64,000 nt of DNA from Streptomyces sp. 35G-GA-8. Lineage in GTDB: Bacteria > Actinomycetota > Actinomycetes > Streptomycetales > Streptomycetaceae. Numbering within the stretch: the stretch's first letter is position 1; every line of letters begins with the position of its first letter. The stretch covers positions 62,001-126,000 of the forward strand of contig NZ_JAMHJQ010000003.1 of NCBI RefSeq assembly GCF_023534745.1. Direction: 5' to 3'. The notes beneath the pieces are model-generated. The model worked only from the letters and a program-made list of their open reading frames with translations. It was not told where the DNA came from and made no database searches. Below, one piece after another: positions 30,711-42,851 of this stretch. A program made the position numbers and the translations under genes.

Positions 30711-32587
30711 ATGACGGTGCTGCCTGACGACGGGCTCTCCCTGGCCTCCGAGTTCCCCGACGCGACCCGCGAGCAGTGGCAGAGCCTGGTGGCAGGCGTG
30801 CTGCGCAAGTCGGGTCGGGATCTGCCGGGGCCGGCTGCCGAGGAAGCGCTCTCCACCACGCTGCAGGACGGGCTCAGCACCCGTCCGCTGTACACCGCGG
30901 ACGACGCGCCCGGAGGCATCGGCTATCCGGGCTTCGCGCCGTTCACCCGAGGCGGCCGTCCCGAGGGCGCCGCGGTCTCCGGCTGGGACGTACGGCAGCG
31001 CCATACGCTCCCGGACCCCCTGCGCGCCAACGAAGCCGTGCTCTCCGACCTGGAGAACGGGGTCACGTCCCTCTGGCTGTCGGTGGGTTCCGCCGGAATC
31101 CCGGTGTCCGGGCTCGCGACGGTGCTCGACGGCGTCTATCTCGATCTCGCGCCGATCGCGCTCGACGCGGGCGCCGAATTCGGGCCCGCCGCGAGGGCGT
31201 TGCTGAAGCTGTACGAGGAGCGCGGGGTGGCCCGCCACGCGGCGCGCGGCACCCTCGGCGCGGACCCCGTCGGTGAACTCGCCCGTACCGGACGGGAAGT
31301 GACGGGCCTGACGGAAGAGGCCGCCGAACTCGCCGCGCTCTGCGACCGGGAGTACCCGGGCCTGCGCGCGATCACCGTCGACGCGCTGCCGTACCACGAG
31401 GGCGGCGCCTCCGACGCACAGGAGTTGGGCTGTGCCCTGGCCACCGGGGTCGGCTGGCTGCGCGACCTGACCGCGGCCGGACTCACCGTCGAAGCCGCCT
31501 GCGAACAGATCGAGTTCCGGTACGCCGCGACCGCCGACCAGTTTCTGACGATCGCCAAACTCCGGGCCGCGCGCAGGCTCTGGGCCCGGGTGACAGAGGT
31601 CTGCGGCGCGGGCGCGGGCACCGGGGCGCAGCGTCAGCACGCCGTGACCTCACCGGTGATGATGACCCGGCGCGACCCCTGGGTGAACATGCTGCGGACC
31701 ACGGTCGCCTCGCTGGCGGCCGGGGTCGGCGGCGCCGACGCCGTGACCGTACTGCCCTTCGACCACGCACTCGGCCTGCCCGACGCCTTCGCGAGCAGGA
31801 TCGCCCGCAACACCTCCACGATCCTGCTGGAGGAGTCCCACCTGGGGCGGGTCATCGACCCCGCGGGCGGCTCCTGGTACGTGGAACGGCTCACCGACGA
31901 TCTCGCACACGCCGCCTGGGCGTGGTTCCAGGAGATCGAACGCGCCGGTGGCCAGCGCGCCGCGCTCCACGACGGACTGATCGCCGAACGGCTCGCGGCC
32001 ACCTGGCAGGAGCGCTCCGGCAGGCTGGCCCGGCGGCGCGAACCCATCACCGGCGTCAGTGAGTTCCCGCAGCTCTCAGGGCCCCCGGTGGAACGCGACC
32101 CGGCGCCCGCGCCGCCGGGAGGCGGACTGCCGGTGGTACGCCGCGACGAGGCGTACGAGACGCTTCGCGCCCGCTCCGACGCGCATCTCGCCGCCACCGG
32201 CGCCCGGCCCCGTGTCTTTCTGGCCGCCCTGGGACCGGCCGCCGCGCACACCGCGCGCGCCACCTTCGCGGCCAGCCTGTTCCAGGCAGGCGGAATCGAG
32301 CCGGTCCACGACCCGGTGACGGTCGACGCGGCGACCGCCGCCGACGCCTTCACCCGCAGCGGGGCCGCCATCGCCTGTATCTGCTCCAGCGACGCGCTCT
32401 ACGCCGAGGGTGCCGCGCCCGTCGCGGCGGCGCTCAAGACGGCCGGCGCTCTCCAGGTGTTCCTCGCCGGCCGCCCCGGCGAACAGCGTGAGACCTATGT
32501 ACGGGCCGGAGTCGACGAGTTCGTCGTCGCGGGCGGCGACGCGATCGCCGTCCTGACCTCCGTCCTCGACCGGATGGGAGTGGCGTG

Positions 32588-32588
<1 letters not shown>
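30711..32588 (+). CDS. mutA: Methylmalonyl-CoA mutase small (beta) subunit
   Basis: A 625-residue non-catalytic partner of MutB. Together they interconvert succinyl-CoA and (R)-methylmalonyl-CoA in propionate and branched-chain amino-acid metabolism. Shows the mutase TIM-barrel with degenerate active-site residues ([48 protein letters not shown]) and a C-terminal pseudo-B12-binding domain lacking the DxHxxG motif, as expected for MutA. The ATG at 30711 has no SD and a TAACAT box 12 bp upstream, suggesting a leaderless mRNA. It overlaps mutB. In Streptomyces this operon also feeds methylmalonyl-CoA into polyketide synthesis. Confidence 0.95.
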
Positions 32589-34867
<2,279 letters not shown>

Positions 34868-34871
34868 GCGC

Positions 34872-35867
34872 GTGCCCCCACGGATCGACATCGACAGTTA
34901 CGTCAAGGGCGTTCTGGACGGCTCCCGTTCGTATATCGCCCGTGCCGTCACCCTCGTGGAGTCCACCAGGTCCGACCACCGCAGGCTCGCCCAGCAGTTG
35001 CTGACCGAACTGCTGCCGCACTCCGGGAAGGCCCGCAGGATCGGTATCAGCGGGGTCCCCGGCGTCGGCAAGTCCACGTTCATCGACGCGATGGGGACGC
35101 TGCTCACCGGGCTCGGCCACCGTGTCGCGGTGCTCGCCGTCGACCCGTCCTCCAGCAGGACGGGCGGCTCCATCCTGGGCGACAAGACCCGGATGGAACG
35201 GCTCGCCGTGGACCCGGCCGCGTTCGTACGGCCCTCGCCGACCGCGGGCACGCTGGGCGGGGTGGCCAAGGCGACCCGCGAGACCATCATCGTCATGGAG
35301 GCCGCCGGGTACGACGTGGTGCTCGTCGAGACCGTAGGGGTCGGCCAGTCCGAGACCACCGTCGCCAACATGGTCGACTCCTTCCTGCTGCTCACGCTGG
35401 CGCGCACCGGGGACCAGCTCCAGGGCATCAAGAAGGGCGTCCTCGAACTGGCCGACGTCATCGCGGTCAACAAGGCCGACGGCCCGCACGAACGCGACGC
35501 GCGCTCGGCCGCACGGGAACTCGCGGGCGCGCTACGGCTGATGCACCCGGCGGACGCCGCCTGGACGCCGCCGGTGCTCAGTTGCAGCGCGCGGGAGGGC
35601 AGCGGCCTGGACACCGTATGGGAACGGCTCGAACAGCACCGCGCGGTGCTCGGCGCCGACGGCCGGCTGGAGCGCAAGCGCCGCGACCAGCAGGTCGACT
35701 GGACGTGGGCGATGGTCCGCGACCACCTCCTCGACCGGCTGCGCGAACACCCGGGCGTACGGGAACTGGCGCCCGCGCTGGAGCGGGAGGTACGGGAAGG
35801 GACCCTGACCGCGACGCTCGCCGCGGAGCGGATCATCGAGGCGCTGGCGGCCCCCACCCGTATCTGA
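34872..35867 (+). CDS. meaB: MeaB/ArgK-type GTPase, methylmalonyl-CoA mutase chaperone
   Basis: A 331-residue G3E-family GTPase that gates adenosylcobalamin loading and protects the mutase from inactivation. Walker A is GISGVPGVGKSTFIDAM; other motifs are LAVDPSSSRTGGSILGDKTRM, VETVGVGQSETTVANMVD and the G4 motif NKAD. I use the GTG at 34872 (start PPRIDIDSYVKGVLDG), which has GGAG 10 nt upstream and begins 5 bp after mutB. A longer frame from 34794 would overlap mutB by 74 bp with a Pro/Arg-rich extension, and is rejected. The position in the mutAB operon confirms the partner. Confidence 0.93.
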   Translation: MPPRIDIDSYVKGVLDGSRSYIARAVTLVESTRSDHRRLAQQLLTELLPHSGKARRIGISGVPGVGKSTFIDAMGTLLTGLGHRVAVLAVDPSSSRTGGSILGDKTRMERLAVDPAAFVRPSPTAGTLGGVAKATRETIIVMEAAGYDVVLVETVGVGQSETTVANMVDSFLLLTLARTGDQLQGIKKGVLELADVIAVNKADGPHERDARSAARELAGALRLMHPADAAWTPPVLSCSAREGSGLDTVWERLEQHRAVLGADGRLERKRRDQQVDWTWAMVRDHLLDRLREHPGVRELAPALEREVREGTLTATLAAERIIEALAAPTRI

Positions 35868-35968
35868 TCCCCCTGACGGACCGGTGGGGAGCCCCAGGAA
35901 CAGCGTGTCCATACTGGACGGGTGCGATCTCACGGACGCGTCGGCCCAGGGAAGGAACCAGCGAGAGC

Positions 35969-37033
35969 ATGGCCCACGACGAACCCGTACTGACCGCCCG
36001 CGCGGGCCGTACGGCCCACATCACCCTCAACCGACCCCGCGCGCTCAACGCCCTCACCCACCCCATGGTGCGGACGATCGACGAGGCGCTGGCCGCGTGG
36101 GAGGGCGACGACGACGTCACGGCCGTGGTCATCTCGGGCGCCGGTGACCGAGGGCTCTGCGCCGGTGGCGACATCCGTGTGATCCACGAGGACACGCGCA
36201 CCGGTGGGGGTGTCTCGCCCGCCTTCTGGCGCGACGAGTACCGGCTCAACGTCCGGATCGCCCGCTACCCCAAGCCGTATGTCGCGCTGATGGACGGCAT
36301 CGTGATGGGCGGCGGCGTCGGCGTCTCGGCGCACGGCAGCGTACGGATCGTCACCGAACGCTCGGCCGTCGCCATGCCCGAGACCGCGATCGGGCTGGTC
36401 CCCGATGTCGGCGGCACCTATCTGCTCTCCCGCGCGCCCGGCGAGCTGGGCACCCATCTCGCCCTCACCGGGCAGACGTTCGGCCCGGCGGACGCGCTGC
36501 TGTGCGGGTTCGCGGATCACTTCGTACCCTCCGACCGGCTGGGCGAGCTGCGCGCCGCGCTCGCGGGGCCCGAGGTACGGGAGGCGGCGGACGTGCGGGA
36601 GATCGTGCGCCGGTACGGGGCGACAGCGCCGCAGGGGCGGCTCGACGCGGACCGTGAGTGGATCGACGACTGCTACCCGGCCGGGTCCGTGGAGGAGATC
36701 ATCGACCGCCTGCGGGGCAACGGGGCACCGGCGGCGAAGGACGCCGCGGAGACGCTTCTCACCCGGTCGCCCACCGCGCTCAAGGCCACGCTCGTCGCGG
36801 TCCGCCGGGCCCGCAGGACCGCCACGCTCGAACAGGTGATCGATCAGGAGTATCGCGCCTCGTGCGCTGCGCTGACCTTCCCCGATCTCCAGGAGGGCAT
36901 CCGGGCCCAGGTCATCGACAAGGACCGCAGGCCGCGCTGGTCGCCGAAGGAACTGGCGGAGGTCACGGACGCCGACGTGGCGCGGTTCTCCGCACCGCCG
37001 CCCGGCGGCGACCTCGGGCTCGGCACGCCATGA
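35969..37033 (+). CDS. 3-hydroxyisobutyryl-CoA hydrolase / enoyl-CoA hydratase family
   Basis: A 354-residue crotonase-fold enzyme of the HIBYL-CoA hydrolase branch, which releases 3-hydroxyisobutyrate during valine degradation. Features are ITLNRPRALNALTHPMVRTI, GAGDRGLCAGGDIRVI (oxyanion hole), GIVMGGGVGVSAHGSVRIVT, and MPETAIGLVPDVGGTYLLSR, which carries the catalytic-region Glu and Asp. The C-terminal helices (FPDLQEGIRAQVIDKDRRPRW) are diagnostic of this subgroup and longer than in simple hydratases. The ATG at 35969 follows GAAGGA. The location after mutAB-meaB fits branched-chain acid catabolism. A generic enoyl-CoA hydratase is less likely. Confidence 0.87.
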   Translation: MAHDEPVLTARAGRTAHITLNRPRALNALTHPMVRTIDEALAAWEGDDDVTAVVISGAGDRGLCAGGDIRVIHEDTRTGGGVSPAFWRDEYRLNVRIARYPKPYVALMDGIVMGGGVGVSAHGSVRIVTERSAVAMPETAIGLVPDVGGTYLLSRAPGELGTHLALTGQTFGPADALLCGFADHFVPSDRLGELRAALAGPEVREAADVREIVRRYGATAPQGRLDADREWIDDCYPAGSVEEIIDRLRGNGAPAAKDAAETLLTRSPTALKATLVAVRRARRTATLEQVIDQEYRASCAALTFPDLQEGIRAQVIDKDRRPRWSPKELAEVTDADVARFSAPPPGGDLGLGTP

Positions 37034-37063
37034 CCGCGCCGCCACACCCGGCGTGAGGTGAGC

Positions 37064-37792
37064 TCAGCGGCGGCCGAGGCGGTGGCGCTGGCGCCAGGCG
37101 ACGATCGCCGCGGCCACCCCGGTGACCACGATGAAGCCGGTCGCGATGAGGAACATCGGCGAGGTCGGGGAGGACGCCTCGCTGCCCGCGATCACATATG
37201 CCGCGGTGTTGGGGATCGTTCCGATCCCGGTCGCCAGCAGGAACGGCGCCCATCGCATACGTGAGACGGCGGCGCAGTAGGTGCCGAGGGCGAACGGCAC
37301 TCCCGGAAAGAGCCGGAGCGCCATCATCGACCGGAAGCCGTGCCTGCTCAGCTGTCCGTCGGCCGCCAGCAGCCAGCGGCCCCGCAGCAGCGGCCGAAGC
37401 GCCCCCTGCCCGAGAATGCGGACGAGCCCGAAGGAGATCGCGCCGGCCAGGACCGACCCCACGCTCGCGGCGAGCAGCCCGAACGCCGAGCCGAAGAGCG
37501 CGCCGGCGGCGAGACTGAGCAGGGGACGGGGTACGAACGCGACGGCGCACAGCCCGTACGCCACGGCGAACAGCACCACCGCCGTCGCGCCGCTGAACTG
37601 CGGCGGCCAGCCGTCGGCGAGAAACTTCTGCGGTTCGTACAGCAGCACCGCCACGCCCGCCGCGGCGAGCACGACGACGAGCAGGGCGAACCGCGACCAG
37701 GGCGAGAGCAGCAGCCGGAGGCAGCGCAGAGCGAGGCCCGGCGAAGGCTCGGGGGCCGGCTTCGGGACCGGCCTGGGGGCGGTGTCGAGCAT
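37064..37792 (-). CDS. TVP38/TMEM64-family membrane protein
   Basis: A 242-residue polytopic inner-membrane protein with the VTT/DedA-superfamily core. Features are [22 protein letters not shown] and [15 protein letters not shown], then [47 protein letters not shown]. About six hydrophobic segments are visible, with a short Pro-rich cytoplasmic N-terminus. Possibly involved in lipid scrambling or membrane homeostasis, inferred from the superfamily. The ATG at 37792 marks a compact start; upstream in-frame codons lie in the leader of the divergent tuf3 unit. It converges with the preceding hydrolase gene. Confidence 0.85.
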   Translation of the reverse strand: MLDTAPRPVPKPAPEPSPGLALRCLRLLLSPWSRFALLVVVLAAAGVAVLLYEPQKFLADGWPPQFSGATAVVLFAVAYGLCAVAFVPRPLLSLAAGALFGSAFGLLAASVGSVLAGAISFGLVRILGQGALRPLLRGRWLLAADGQLSRHGFRSMMALRLFPGVPFALGTYCAAVSRMRWAPFLLATGIGTIPNTAAYVIAGSEASSPTSPMFLIATGFIVVTGVAAAIVAWRQRHRLGRR

Positions 37793-37880
37793 ATTCGGGG
37801 ATGCTAGCCGACCCACATGAACTCCCGTGGCGGGGAAAACCATTCGACGTGAACAGTGGGCATGGGCCAGGATCGGCGAC

Positions 37881-38066
37881 ATGTTCCGGCACGCCTTCCC
37901 CGCAGCGCCGTCCGCAGTCGCGGACGCGCCGAAGGCTGCCGGTTTCCCCGCCGGTCTCCCCCTCGCGCACGCGGCCGACACGGCGGCGCTCATCGCGACC
38001 GCGCCCCCCGCGGCGGCAGCCGCGGCAGCGGCACCCGCGGCGCCCCTCGGCGGCGCCCGAAGCTGA
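37881..38066 (+). CDS. Alanine-rich leader ORF upstream of the EF-Tu3 gene
   Basis: A 61-codon frame ([20 protein letters not shown]..., ending APLGGARS) with AGGA 8 nt upstream of its ATG. Alanine makes up 27 of 61 residues, including an uninterrupted run of eight. The stop codon sits at the end of the 5' arm of a long hairpin that lies just before the EF-Tu gene. It may be a regulatory leader peptide rather than a functional protein. Chance coding in high-GC DNA is the alternative. No homologue recognised. Confidence 0.35.
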   Translation: MFRHAFPAAPSAVADAPKAAGFPAGLPLAHAADTAALIATAPPAAAAAAAAPAAPLGGARS

Positions 38067-38137
38067 CCCTTCCCGGATCGTCCGGCGGACCCCGCAGGGG
38101 GAGGGTCGGCAAGGCCCGGGGGTCCCTCTCAGCTTCG
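38058..38137 (+). promoter_or_regulatory. Leader hairpin before the EF-Tu3 gene
   Basis: CGAAGCTGA (38058-38066) and TCAGCTTCG (38129-38137) form a perfect 9-bp stem around a 62-nt GC-rich interior with secondary pairing (gaccc.../...gggtc). The stem ends 26 nt before the ATG at 38164, just ahead of GGAAGGAA. Candidate attenuator; the rest of the 37793-38163 interval is the divergent promoter region. Confidence 0.5.
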
Positions 38138-38163
38138 AGTTCCTGGAAGGAACCACGCGAACC

Positions 38164-39333
38164 ATGCCCAAGACGGCATACGTGCGCACCAAGCCGCATC
38201 TGAACATCGGCACCATGGGCCACGTCGACCACGGAAAGACCACCCTGACCGCCGCCATCACCAAAGTCCTCAGCGACCGGGGGACCGGCACGTTCGTGCC
38301 GTTCGACCGGATCGACCGGGCCCCGGAGGAGGCCGCCCGGGGGATCACCATCAACATCTCGCACGTCGAGTACGAGACCGACACCCGGCACTACGCGCAT
38401 GTCGACATGCCGGGCCACGCCGACTACATCAAGAACATGGTGACCGGCGCCGTCCAGCTCGACGGGGCGATCCTCGTCGTGTCCGCGCTCGACGGGATCA
38501 TGCCGCAGACCGCCGAGCATGTGCTGCTCGCCCGCCAGGTCGGCGTCAACCACATCGTCGTCGCGCTCAACAAGGCCGACGCGGGCGACGACGAACTGAC
38601 GGACCTGGTCGAGCTGGAGGTGCGTGAACTGCTCACCGAGCACGGGTACGGCGGCGACGCGGCGCCCGTCGTCCGGGTCTCCGGGCTGCGCGCGCTGGAG
38701 GGCGACCCGCGCTGGGTGGCGGCCGTGGAGGCGCTGCTCGACGCGATCGACACGTATGTGCCGATGCCCATCAGGTACACGGACGCGCCGTTCCTGCTCC
38801 CGGTGGAGAACGTCCTCACCATCACCGGGCGCGGCACGGTCGTCACCGGTGCCGTCGAGCGCGGCACGGTGCGGGTCGGCGACCGGGTGGAGGTGCTCGG
38901 CGCCGGTATCGAGACGGTCGTCACCGGGCTGGAGACCTTCGGCAAGCCGATGGAGTCCGCCGAGGCCGGGGACAATGTCGCGCTGCTCCTGCGCGGCACG
39001 CAACGCGACGCGGTCCGCCGCGGCCATGTGGTGGCGGCGCCGGGCAGTGTCGTGCCGAGCAGGCGCTTCACCGCGCAGGTGTATGTCCTCTCCGCCCGCG
39101 AGGGCGGGCGGACGACCCCGGTCACCAGTGGCTACCGGCCGCAGTTCTACATCCGTACGGCGGATGTGGTCGGTGACATCGACCTGGGCGAGGCGGCCGT
39201 CGCGCGCCCCGGGGACACGGTCAGTCTGACCGTGGAGCTGGGCCGTGACGTCCCGCTGGAGGCCGGGCTCGGCTTCGCGATCCGCGAGGGCGGCCGTACG
39301 GTCGGCGCCGGCACGGTCACGTCCCTGCTCTGA
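38164..39333 (+). CDS. tuf3: Divergent elongation factor Tu paralogue (EF-Tu3-like)
   Basis: A 389-residue translation GTPase with all G motifs: [45 protein letters not shown] (Met where major EF-Tu has Cys), and NKAD. Domains 2 and 3 follow ([44 protein letters not shown]). It is shorter and clearly diverged from housekeeping EF-Tu and stands alone, outside the str operon. This matches the stress/stringent-response-induced tuf3 of Streptomyces, known to differ in antibiotic sensitivity. The ATG at 38164 follows GGAAGGAA. The alanine-rich leader and hairpin upstream suggest attenuation-type control, which is inference. Confidence 0.9.
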   Translation: MPKTAYVRTKPHLNIGTMGHVDHGKTTLTAAITKVLSDRGTGTFVPFDRIDRAPEEAARGITINISHVEYETDTRHYAHVDMPGHADYIKNMVTGAVQLDGAILVVSALDGIMPQTAEHVLLARQVGVNHIVVALNKADAGDDELTDLVELEVRELLTEHGYGGDAAPVVRVSGLRALEGDPRWVAAVEALLDAIDTYVPMPIRYTDAPFLLPVENVLTITGRGTVVTGAVERGTVRVGDRVEVLGAGIETVVTGLETFGKPMESAEAGDNVALLLRGTQRDAVRRGHVVAAPGSVVPSRRFTAQVYVLSAREGGRTTPVTSGYRPQFYIRTADVVGDIDLGEAAVARPGDTVSLTVELGRDVPLEAGLGFAIREGGRTVGAGTVTSLL

Positions 39334-39373
39334 CCCCGTCCGCGAGGCCGCGCCCGGCCCGCGCCCATGGTCC

Positions 39374-39413
39374 GCGCGCCCGTCCCCCCGGTATCCCGGG
39401 GAGGCGGGCGCGC
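39374..39413. terminator. Strong hairpin after the EF-Tu3 gene
   Basis: GCGCGCCCG and CGGGCGCGC, extended inward by CCCCGG/CCGGGG, form an 18-bp stem with one mismatch, one wobble and a 4-nt loop (tatc). It ends 11 bp before the next start codon, so it both terminates the tuf3-like transcript and sits in front of the methyltransferase-like gene. Confidence 0.75.
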
Positions 39414-39424
39414 ACAATGGAACC

Positions 39425-40270
39425 GTGAACGAAGCGATCCCCGTCATGCGCGCCGTGGACACCGGCACCGCCAAGCTGCTGCCCGATGTGGACCGGGAGC
39501 GTGCCTGGCTGCTCACGGTCGACGGCGCGCCCCAGTCCTATGTCGATCTCGACGAGCCGACCCATCTGGAGTTCGAGTACGTACGGCGTCTCGCCCATGT
39601 CATCGACCGCGCGGGCGAGGAGGGCGCTCCGCTCACCGTGCTCCACCTCGGCGGCGGGGCCTGCACCCTGCCCCGCTATGTGGCCGCCACCAGGCCCGGC
39701 TCCACGCAATGTGTGGTGGAGGCGGACAGGGGACTGCTGGCGCTGGTCGCGGAGACACTGCCGATACCGGACGGCACCGGCATCGCCGTGCACGGCGCGG
39801 ACGCACGCCACTGGCTCGAAGCCGCCCGGGACCGCTCCGTGGATGTGCTCGTCGGCGATGTCTTCGGCGGCTCGCGGGTGCCCGCTCATCTCACCTCCGT
39901 CGAGTACGCGCGCGAGGCCGCGCGGGTGCTGCGGACGGACGGGGTCTACGCCGCGAACCTCGCCGACGGGGCGCCCTTCGACTTCCTCCGCTCCCAACTG
40001 GCCACCTTCGCCACCGTTTTCGAGGAACTGGCGCTGATCGCGGAGCCCGCCGTCCTGCGCGGCCGTCGCTTCGGCAACGCCGTGCTGGTCGCCTCGCACA
40101 CGGAGATCGACATGGCGGCCCTGGCCCGCCGTACCGCCGCCGACGCCTTCCCCGCCCGGGTCGAACACGGCGCGTCGCTGCGGAAGTTCATCGGGGACGC
40201 GGCGCCGGTACGGGACAGCGGCGCCGTACCGTCACCCCGCCCGCCCGACGGTGCCTTCGGCGTCGGCTGA
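39425..40270 (+). CDS. Spermidine-synthase-like SAM-dependent transferase
   Basis: A 281-residue Rossmann-fold protein of the spermine/spermidine synthase superfamily. Visible motifs are TVLHLGGGACTLPRYVAA (SAM-binding GGG), CVVEADRGLLALV, and DVLVGDVFGGSRVPAHLTSVEYAREAARVLRTDGVYAANLAD. The last gives Asp at the catalytic position followed by the common TxEF-like segment. It is shorter than true spermidine synthase, lacks its N-terminal beta domain and is soluble, so the real acceptor is uncertain. The GTG at 39425 fits the N-terminus. It converges with the MFS gene, the two ORFs overlapping tail to tail by 39 bp. Confidence 0.75.
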   Translation: MNEAIPVMRAVDTGTAKLLPDVDRERAWLLTVDGAPQSYVDLDEPTHLEFEYVRRLAHVIDRAGEEGAPLTVLHLGGGACTLPRYVAATRPGSTQCVVEADRGLLALVAETLPIPDGTGIAVHGADARHWLEAARDRSVDVLVGDVFGGSRVPAHLTSVEYAREAARVLRTDGVYAANLADGAPFDFLRSQLATFATVFEELALIAEPAVLRGRRFGNAVLVASHTEIDMAALARRTAADAFPARVEHGASLRKFIGDAAPVRDSGAVPSPRPPDGAFGVG

Positions 40271-41599
40271 CACGGCGGCACTCCCCGCGCTCTCCGCGCT
40301 CTTGCCTGTCCCCGCCGCCGGGGTGGTGGAGTCGCGGCGCGTCAGCCGGCGTACGTCCGGCACGGTCAGGACCGCGGCCGTCAGCAGGATGACCAGCGCC
40401 GAGCAGCCCCACAGCGCGTAGGTGCGCCCGAAGGCGCTCTCCGCCGGTCCCGCGAGCGCGGTGGCCAACGGAATCATCCCGATCGAGCCCAGCATGTCGT
40501 ACGCGGAGACCCGGGAGAGCTTCTCCTCGGCGATCTCCTGATGCAGCGCGGTCATCCACGACACCCCGAAGACCTCGACCGCGAGCCCCGTCAGGAACAT
40601 CACCAGCGCAAGCCCCGCGCCCGGCAGCGGTATCGCGAGCCCGGCGGACGGCAGGGCCAGGGGAAAGACGCACAGCGTGCCCGCGAGCAGCAGCCGGCGC
40701 GGCTTCCAGCGCATCATCACCAGCGCGCCGCCCACGGTGCCCGCGCCGAAGGCGGCGAGGGCCAGCCCCCAGGGACCCGCCCCGCCGAGTTCATCGCGGG
40801 CGACCAGCGGCCCGTACACCGACTCGGCCGCCACGACGACCGCGTTGACCACCGCGAACTGGACGACGATCGTCCAGAGCCAGGGCCGGCCGATGAACTC
40901 CCGCCAGCCGTCCCGCAGATCGGCGATCATCCCGCCGCCCGGCTCACGCGGCGGGATATGACTGACATCGAGGAAGGCGCGCAGCGCCCCGGCCACCAGG
41001 AAGGCGGCGGCGTCGACGGCCAGCACCCAGCCGGGGCCGATCACCGCGATGAGCGCCCCGCCCAGCGCGGCGCCGCCGATCCCGGCGCCGTGCATCGACA
41101 TCCGGTAGAGCGCGAAGGCCCGGGCCGCCTGTTCGCCGCTGACACTGGACATCAGCATGCCCTCGGAGGCCGGGCTGAAGAAGGCGTGGCCCGTGCCGCC
41201 GAGCGCGGCCAGCGCCATCATCTGCCAGAGCCGCGCATCGCCCGTCAGCACCAGGGCGGCGAAGGTGGCCTGGGAGACGCAGTTGACCGCGTTGGCGGCG
41301 ACCATCACCCGGTGCCGGGGCAGCCGGTCCGCCAGCGCGCCGCCGACCAGCAGAAAGAGAACGAGCGGAATCGTACGGGCCGCGGCCACCAGCCCCACGT
41401 CGCCCGCGTCGCCGCCCAGTTCGAGCACCGCGAACGCCGAGGCGATCAGCGCGCCCTGGCTGCCCAGATTGGTGGCGATCGCCGCGGCGGTCAGCAGTGT
41501 GTAGTTACGGCCTGCCCACGGCGGACGGTGCGGACGGCGGGGACGTCGCGGGCCGGTGTCGGCGTCGCCGTGGGCGTCGGCGTTGGCGGGAGAGGTCAC
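40232..41599 (-). CDS. MFS exporter (EntS/MFS_3 type)
   Basis: A 455-residue transporter with twelve predicted transmembrane helices. It carries the MFS loop motif GGALADRLPRHRVMV between helices 2 and 3, a cytosolic mid-loop (LDVSHIPPREPGGGMIADLRDGW) and GFRTYAL-type helix ends (FGRTYALWGC). The family exports siderophores, drugs or macrolides. No substrate clue is present. The GTG at 41599 is preferred; a TTG 36 bp upstream is the ORF limit. The last ~40 residues are a disordered Ser/Ala tail that overlaps the facing gene. Lies 57 bp after the Gln/Pro-rich membrane protein, possibly in one transcript. Confidence 0.85.
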   Translation of the reverse strand: MTSPANADAHGDADTGPRRPRRPHRPPWAGRNYTLLTAAAIATNLGSQGALIASAFAVLELGGDAGDVGLVAAARTIPLVLFLLVGGALADRLPRHRVMVAANAVNCVSQATFAALVLTGDARLWQMMALAALGGTGHAFFSPASEGMLMSSVSGEQAARAFALYRMSMHGAGIGGAALGGALIAVIGPGWVLAVDAAAFLVAGALRAFLDVSHIPPREPGGGMIADLRDGWREFIGRPWLWTIVVQFAVVNAVVVAAESVYGPLVARDELGGAGPWGLALAAFGAGTVGGALVMMRWKPRRLLLAGTLCVFPLALPSAGLAIPLPGAGLALVMFLTGLAVEVFGVSWMTALHQEIAEEKLSRVSAYDMLGSIGMIPLATALAGPAESAFGRTYALWGCSALVILLTAAVLTVPDVRRLTRRDSTTPAAGTGKSAESAGSAAVSADAEGTVGRAG

Positions 41600-41655
41600 C
41601 CGGGGACTATCCCCGCGACCGGTAGCCCGTGCCAACCGATTTTGTCACGTTCCGG

Positions 41656-42756
41656 TCAGGAGGCCCCGGCCAGTCGGACGGTGCTCATGATCTTCTTGAT
41701 CGTCGTGTCCGGGATCTCGTCCGGCACGCCCTTGTTGGCGTAGAGCACCCAGGTGGAGAAGTCGCCCTTGGCGTTGGCGAAGGTGAAGGCGATCGACTTG
41801 CCGTCGGTGTCGCACTTGTTCTTCTTGGTGAGGCCGGTGACCGTCGCCGTCGCGAAGTGACCCTTGAGCCCGGACGCGGTGGTGTACGCCTCGGCCTCGC
41901 TGACCTTCATCTTCTCCTTGAGCGACGCCTCGGACTCCTCCTGGGCGTAGGGGGCCCAGACCCAGCTGCCCGCCTCGTTCCGCGCGGCCGACGCCGTGTC
42001 CTCGGCGCCCCTGCCGCCCTTGGTACCGGTGCCCCCGAGGCTGCTGTCCTCCATCTTGCCGTCCTTGTCGGTGTCCTGGGAGCACCACTTGGACTTGTAG
42101 AAAGCGGGGGCCGAGAACGTGACGAGAGGGGAGCCGTCGCCCTTCTTCGCGTCCTCGAAGCCGGATATCACGCCCGGCTTGTCGACCTCCCAGTCGGCGG
42201 GAACGTCGAATCGCGTCCCGTGCTTCGGGTTGGTCACGACCTTCCAGCCGGGGATGGTCGGCTCGGCGGCGGAGCCGTCCCGGGGGTTGTCGACGGACGG
42301 GGCGGCGGACGGCTCACTCGACGGGGAGGCGGAGGAGGACGCCTTGGCGTCGTCCGCGGCGTTGTCGACCTTTGTGTCGTCCCCGCCGATCACGAAGAAC
42401 GCGGTGCCCGCCGCGGCGATCACGACCACCGCGGCGGCGACGACAGCGACGACCGTCGTGTTCTTCTTCTTGTCCGGTCCGGGACCGGGCGGACCGGGCT
42501 GCCCCGATACGGCGTACTGCTGCGGCACGGTCGGCTGCTGGTACGGGTTGGGCTGCTGGTACCCCTGCTGCGGATAACCGGGCTGCTGCGGATACCCCGG
42601 CTGCTCCTGTCCCGGCTGCTGCGGCGGGTAGCCCGGCTGCTGATATCCCGGCTGTTGATAGGGATTCGGCTGCTGATACCCCGGCTGCTGGTACGGATTG
42701 GGATTCTGGTCCTGCGGGTTCTGCTCGCCCCCGGGCGGCTGCTGTCCTTGCCACAT
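41656..42756 (-). CDS. Membrane-anchored lipoprotein-like protein with (NPYQQPGYQQ)n N-terminus
   Basis: A 366-residue protein. Residues 1-~92 are a cytoplasmic Gln/Pro/Tyr/Gly-rich repeat tract (PNPYQQPGYQQ units). One transmembrane helix follows at ~100-122 (VVAVVAAAVVVIAAAGTAFFVIGG), then a Ser/Ala linker and a folded extracellular domain (TIPGWKVVTNPKHGTRFDVPADWEVDKPG... to STWVLYANKGVPDEIPDTTIKKIMSTVRLAG) with paired Cys. This DUF2510/proline-tract architecture is common for actinobacterial surface proteins of unknown function. The ATG at 42756 has no SD and may be leaderless. No enzymatic motif seen. Confidence 0.75.
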   Translation of the reverse strand: MWQGQQPPGGEQNPQDQNPNPYQQPGYQQPNPYQQPGYQQPGYPPQQPGQEQPGYPQQPGYPQQGYQQPNPYQQPTVPQQYAVSGQPGPPGPGPDKKKNTTVVAVVAAAVVVIAAAGTAFFVIGGDDTKVDNAADDAKASSSASPSSEPSAAPSVDNPRDGSAAEPTIPGWKVVTNPKHGTRFDVPADWEVDKPGVISGFEDAKKGDGSPLVTFSAPAFYKSKWCSQDTDKDGKMEDSSLGGTGTKGGRGAEDTASAARNEAGSWVWAPYAQEESEASLKEKMKVSEAEAYTTASGLKGHFATATVTGLTKKNKCDTDGKSIAFTFANAKGDFSTWVLYANKGVPDEIPDTTIKKIMSTVRLAGAS

Positions 42757-42851
42757 GGCGAGTAACGATAGAGGGGTCCGCCGGGCGGCTGCCACGTCCG
42801 CCCCGTCAGGGGATGGTGAAGCTCTGCTACTCGCAGGTAACATCGCATGTC

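Noticed and set aside
39245-39424. In-frame extension of the spermidine-synthase-like gene into tuf3
   Set aside because: Overlaps the EF-Tu3 coding end and a strong hairpin; the GTG at 39425 gives a sensible N-terminus.
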